A stretch of 15,341 nucleotides of DNA, taken from assembly GCA_025354065.1 (NCBI GenBank), contig JANXNM010000757.1, positions 1 to 15,341 of the forward strand, read 5' to 3'. Source of the DNA: Synechococcales cyanobacterium 340R_concoct_173_sub (GTDB lineage: Bacteria > Cyanobacteriota > Cyanobacteriia > Leptolyngbyales > Leptolyngbyaceae). Below the pieces are notes generated by a model. That model was not told the origin of the DNA and did not search any database. It was given only the letters and a program-made list of their open reading frames with translations. Both the position numbers and the translations under genes were made by a program. Below are positions 13,914-15,341 of this stretch, piece after piece. Position 1 is the first letter of the stretch; every line of letters starts with the position of its first letter.

Positions 13914-14016
13914 TCTTTTAAAACATTCGGGTACGATAAGCAGGATATTTTCTCGATCGTCATAACAGTCCCCGATTACCAATTTTTTTTGCTCCCTACT
14001 CTTCAGCACTCAGAGA

Positions 14017-14268
14017 ATGGATAAGAGTATCCTGTTCGGAAAATTCATGATTTGCTCGCTAATCAATTGGCGAAAGGGCATAATGATTACCACATCCGAT
14101 TTTTCAAAAGATGCGAGAGACTATGTAATCCGCATTGAGACAAAGATTGTGTTGATCAATGGCGAAATGTTGGCAGAGTTAATGTTAGATCATAATGTCG
14201 GAGTGAGTGAAAAGGAACGCTTTGTCATCAAACGAATTGACACTGACTATTTTAATGAGAGCCAATAA
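14017..14268 (+). pseudogene. C-terminal fragment of an Mrr-type restriction endonuclease
   Basis: Residues from about 21 onward (KGIMITTSDFSKDARDYVIR, then ETKIVLINGEMLAELMLDHN, then VGVS) match the end of Mrr-family type IV restriction endonucleases, including the KIVLIDG..LA.LMIDHNVGVS tail and a final DTDYF. The N-terminal DNA-binding winged helix and the catalytic core that precede this tail in the family are absent. The first 20 residues (MDKSILFGKFMICSL) show no likeness. The upstream 100 bp contain no continuation in frame. A neighbouring frame reads HDLLANQLAKG just before the match, which could be frameshifted sequence of the same gene. It cannot be an active nuclease. Confidence 0.75.
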
Positions 14269-14404
14269 TTGAACGATCGCAGTTCAGGAGGTAGACCGAT
14301 CGTCCACGTTGCCATCCGCGCGCAAATGAATTGTTGACTTCTATTCACTGATGTACGGCGAATTTAATACTGAATATAAGTGTGTTATGGAGCATATTTT
14401 GATT

Positions 14405-14986
14405 TCAAGGATTGACAGACCTTGTCACCCAAGTATGATTTGCCTGTCGCTTATACTCCGTCCGATTTTGCGGATCGCCACGTAGCTCTAAATGATCCAC
14501 CGTTTGTGAATCCATTAACAACACACAAAACTCAGGTAATACTTCCGTCTCACTTGGCAACTCCATTTGAAACGGCGCATCCAAATCCCGATCGGCTCCT
14601 GGCTCTGCCCAGGAAAACTGTGCCCGCGCCGCCAACGATAAATCCTGCCAAGTCTGCGATCGGAGCGCCTGCAATTCTCTGTCGTCCGTATGCAATGAGA
14701 CAAGCTTCAGCCGTCCATGTAACCGAAACTGCTCCCGAGTCTTCGGAAAATACCAACACACTTCAGCCCAAGGTTGCTCGTAAAGGTCCGAAATCTTCTG
14801 ACTCCGAAAATCGGTAATAAACTTCAATTGATTCGTTTCTTCCCAAAACCCACGAAACACGACGGTCCGGTTCGCGGGGTGTCCATCAGGCCGCACGGTC
14901 GCCAGTTGCACAAATTTACAGTAGGCCAACGATCGGTTTCGATAAAGGGCATGGGCAATGGACGATCGCCAGGGAGCGAGAGGCAT
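14405..14986 (-). CDS. Pyridoxamine 5'-phosphate oxidase-like flavin-binding protein (Alr4036 type)
   Basis: A 193-aa split-barrel FMN-binding protein of the Alr4036 family (Pfam Pyridox_oxase_2). Signatures are APWRSSIAHALYRNRSLAYC at the N-terminus, FVQLATVRPDGHPANRTVVF with the FMN-phosphate-contacting strand, FITDFRSQKISDL, and WYFPKTREQFRLHGRLKLVS. The C-terminus ends in an RTEYKRQANHTWVTRSVNP tail. These proteins resemble PdxH but lack full proof of PNP oxidase activity, so the reaction is uncertain. The start has AGGA 7 nt upstream. The gene is complete and of normal length. Several overlapping frames on both strands are shadows of it. Confidence 0.9.
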   Translation of the reverse strand: MPLAPWRSSIAHALYRNRSLAYCKFVQLATVRPDGHPANRTVVFRGFWEETNQLKFITDFRSQKISDLYEQPWAEVCWYFPKTREQFRLHGRLKLVSLHTDDRELQALRSQTWQDLSLAARAQFSWAEPGADRDLDAPFQMELPSETEVLPEFCVLLMDSQTVDHLELRGDPQNRTEYKRQANHTWVTRSVNP

Positions 14987-15059
14987 AAATTTTCCTGAAT
15001 GGTTTTCGAGTAGTATGGGAACTCTAATAGTCTGCTGAATTCACTATCAACATATTCTT

Positions 15060-15341
15060 ATGCTTCAATCACATTTTATCGCACTATTAAAGCATATCGC
15101 TAGAATCGCGAGCAAACCTGTTTATCGCGAACGTTATGTTCAACTGAAACGTCTTCAAAAAAAGGAGCGCTACCAAGTCTGTGAAGTAAGGCTAGAAAAC
15201 CAAACTATTGAACTTGTTGATGCAGCATCCTTTATCTTTATGTATAAAGAAATTTTTGAGCATGAAATCTATCGATTCAACACATCTAATAGTACTCCAA
15301 GAATTATAGATGGAGGTTCAAATATTGGATTGAGTGTTCTT
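15060..15341 (+). CDS. FkbM-family methyltransferase, N-terminal part (cut by window edge)
   Basis: ATG at 15060 opens a frame that runs, without a stop, to the last base (94 codons). The first 45 residues are basic and helical (LLKHIARIASKPVYRERYVQ). Residues 82-93 (IIDGGSNIGLSV) are the D-x-G-x-N-x-G SAM-binding motif I in the form typical of FkbM methyltransferases, which act on sugars, lipids or other secondary products. The catalytic remainder lies outside the window. No clear ribosome site precedes the ATG, so the start could differ. The substrate cannot be judged from this part. Confidence 0.75.
   Translation, partial: MLQSHFIALLKHIARIASKPVYRERYVQLKRLQKKERYQVCEVRLENQTIELVDAASFIFMYKEIFEHEIYRFNTSNSTPRIIDGGSNIGLSVL

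Noticed and set aside
14422..14817. 131-aa plus-strand frame opposite the flavin-binding oxidase
   Set aside because: The minus-strand gene has full family signatures; the Pro/Ser-rich plus frame is its shadow.

Overview
The window is chromosomal DNA from a cyanobacterium. The evidence is a Ycf34 iron-sulfur protein, a high-light-inducible (Hli) chlorophyll-binding protein, a SigA-type principal sigma factor almost identical in its core to those of other cyanobacteria, a folate-biopterin transporter, a cyanobacterial LpxB-like protein, and many CGATCG/HIP1 (GCGATCGC) palindromes in the core genes. GCGATCGC itself is absent from the first 2.2 kb, which behaves like an accessory region. Genus cannot be fixed from the sequence alone.

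Positions 1-2220 form a decayed accessory segment. It holds a MNT-type nucleotidyltransferase (toxin-antitoxin type) broken by an in-frame TGA, an unrecognised ORF with a helical C-terminus, a strict 12-bp tandem repeat (GTCGCAG core, four copies), three very small ORFs, a large imperfect palindrome, one perfect DnaA box, a cluster of TGGACT repeats around a 13-bp hairpin, and a strong intrinsic terminator. It ends at an inverted 49-nt copy of the middle of tRNA-Tyr. Together these suggest the remains of an integrated plasmid or island beside a tRNA locus.

Positions 2220-2430 hold a tRNA-Tyr/tRNA-Thr pair on the minus strand with a clear promoter. Positions 2430-3030 look non-coding, with a possible winged-helix remnant. 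Next come a proline-rich lipoprotein, a GAF protein with a degenerate histidine-kinase module whose phospho-accepting His is Gln, and, convergent, a CCA-adding-type nucleotidyltransferase. Neither tRNA gene encodes CCA, so that class of enzyme is needed to mature both.

Positions 6683-8526 carry ycf34 and a secreted TPR-repeat protein. Convergent to the latter is an LpxB-related glycosyltransferase-like gene (8554-9888). After a roughly 600-bp intergenic stretch comes sigA with its terminator. A small hli gene on the minus strand has a promoter region rich in phased direct repeats, and a BT1-family folate-biopterin transporter diverges from it.

Positions 13657-14404 are a second small accessory patch: a solitary HicB-like antitoxin and a C-terminal fragment of an Mrr-type restriction endonuclease. 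The window closes with an Alr4036-type flavin-binding oxidase (minus) and the first 94 codons of an FkbM-type methyltransferase cut by the window edge.
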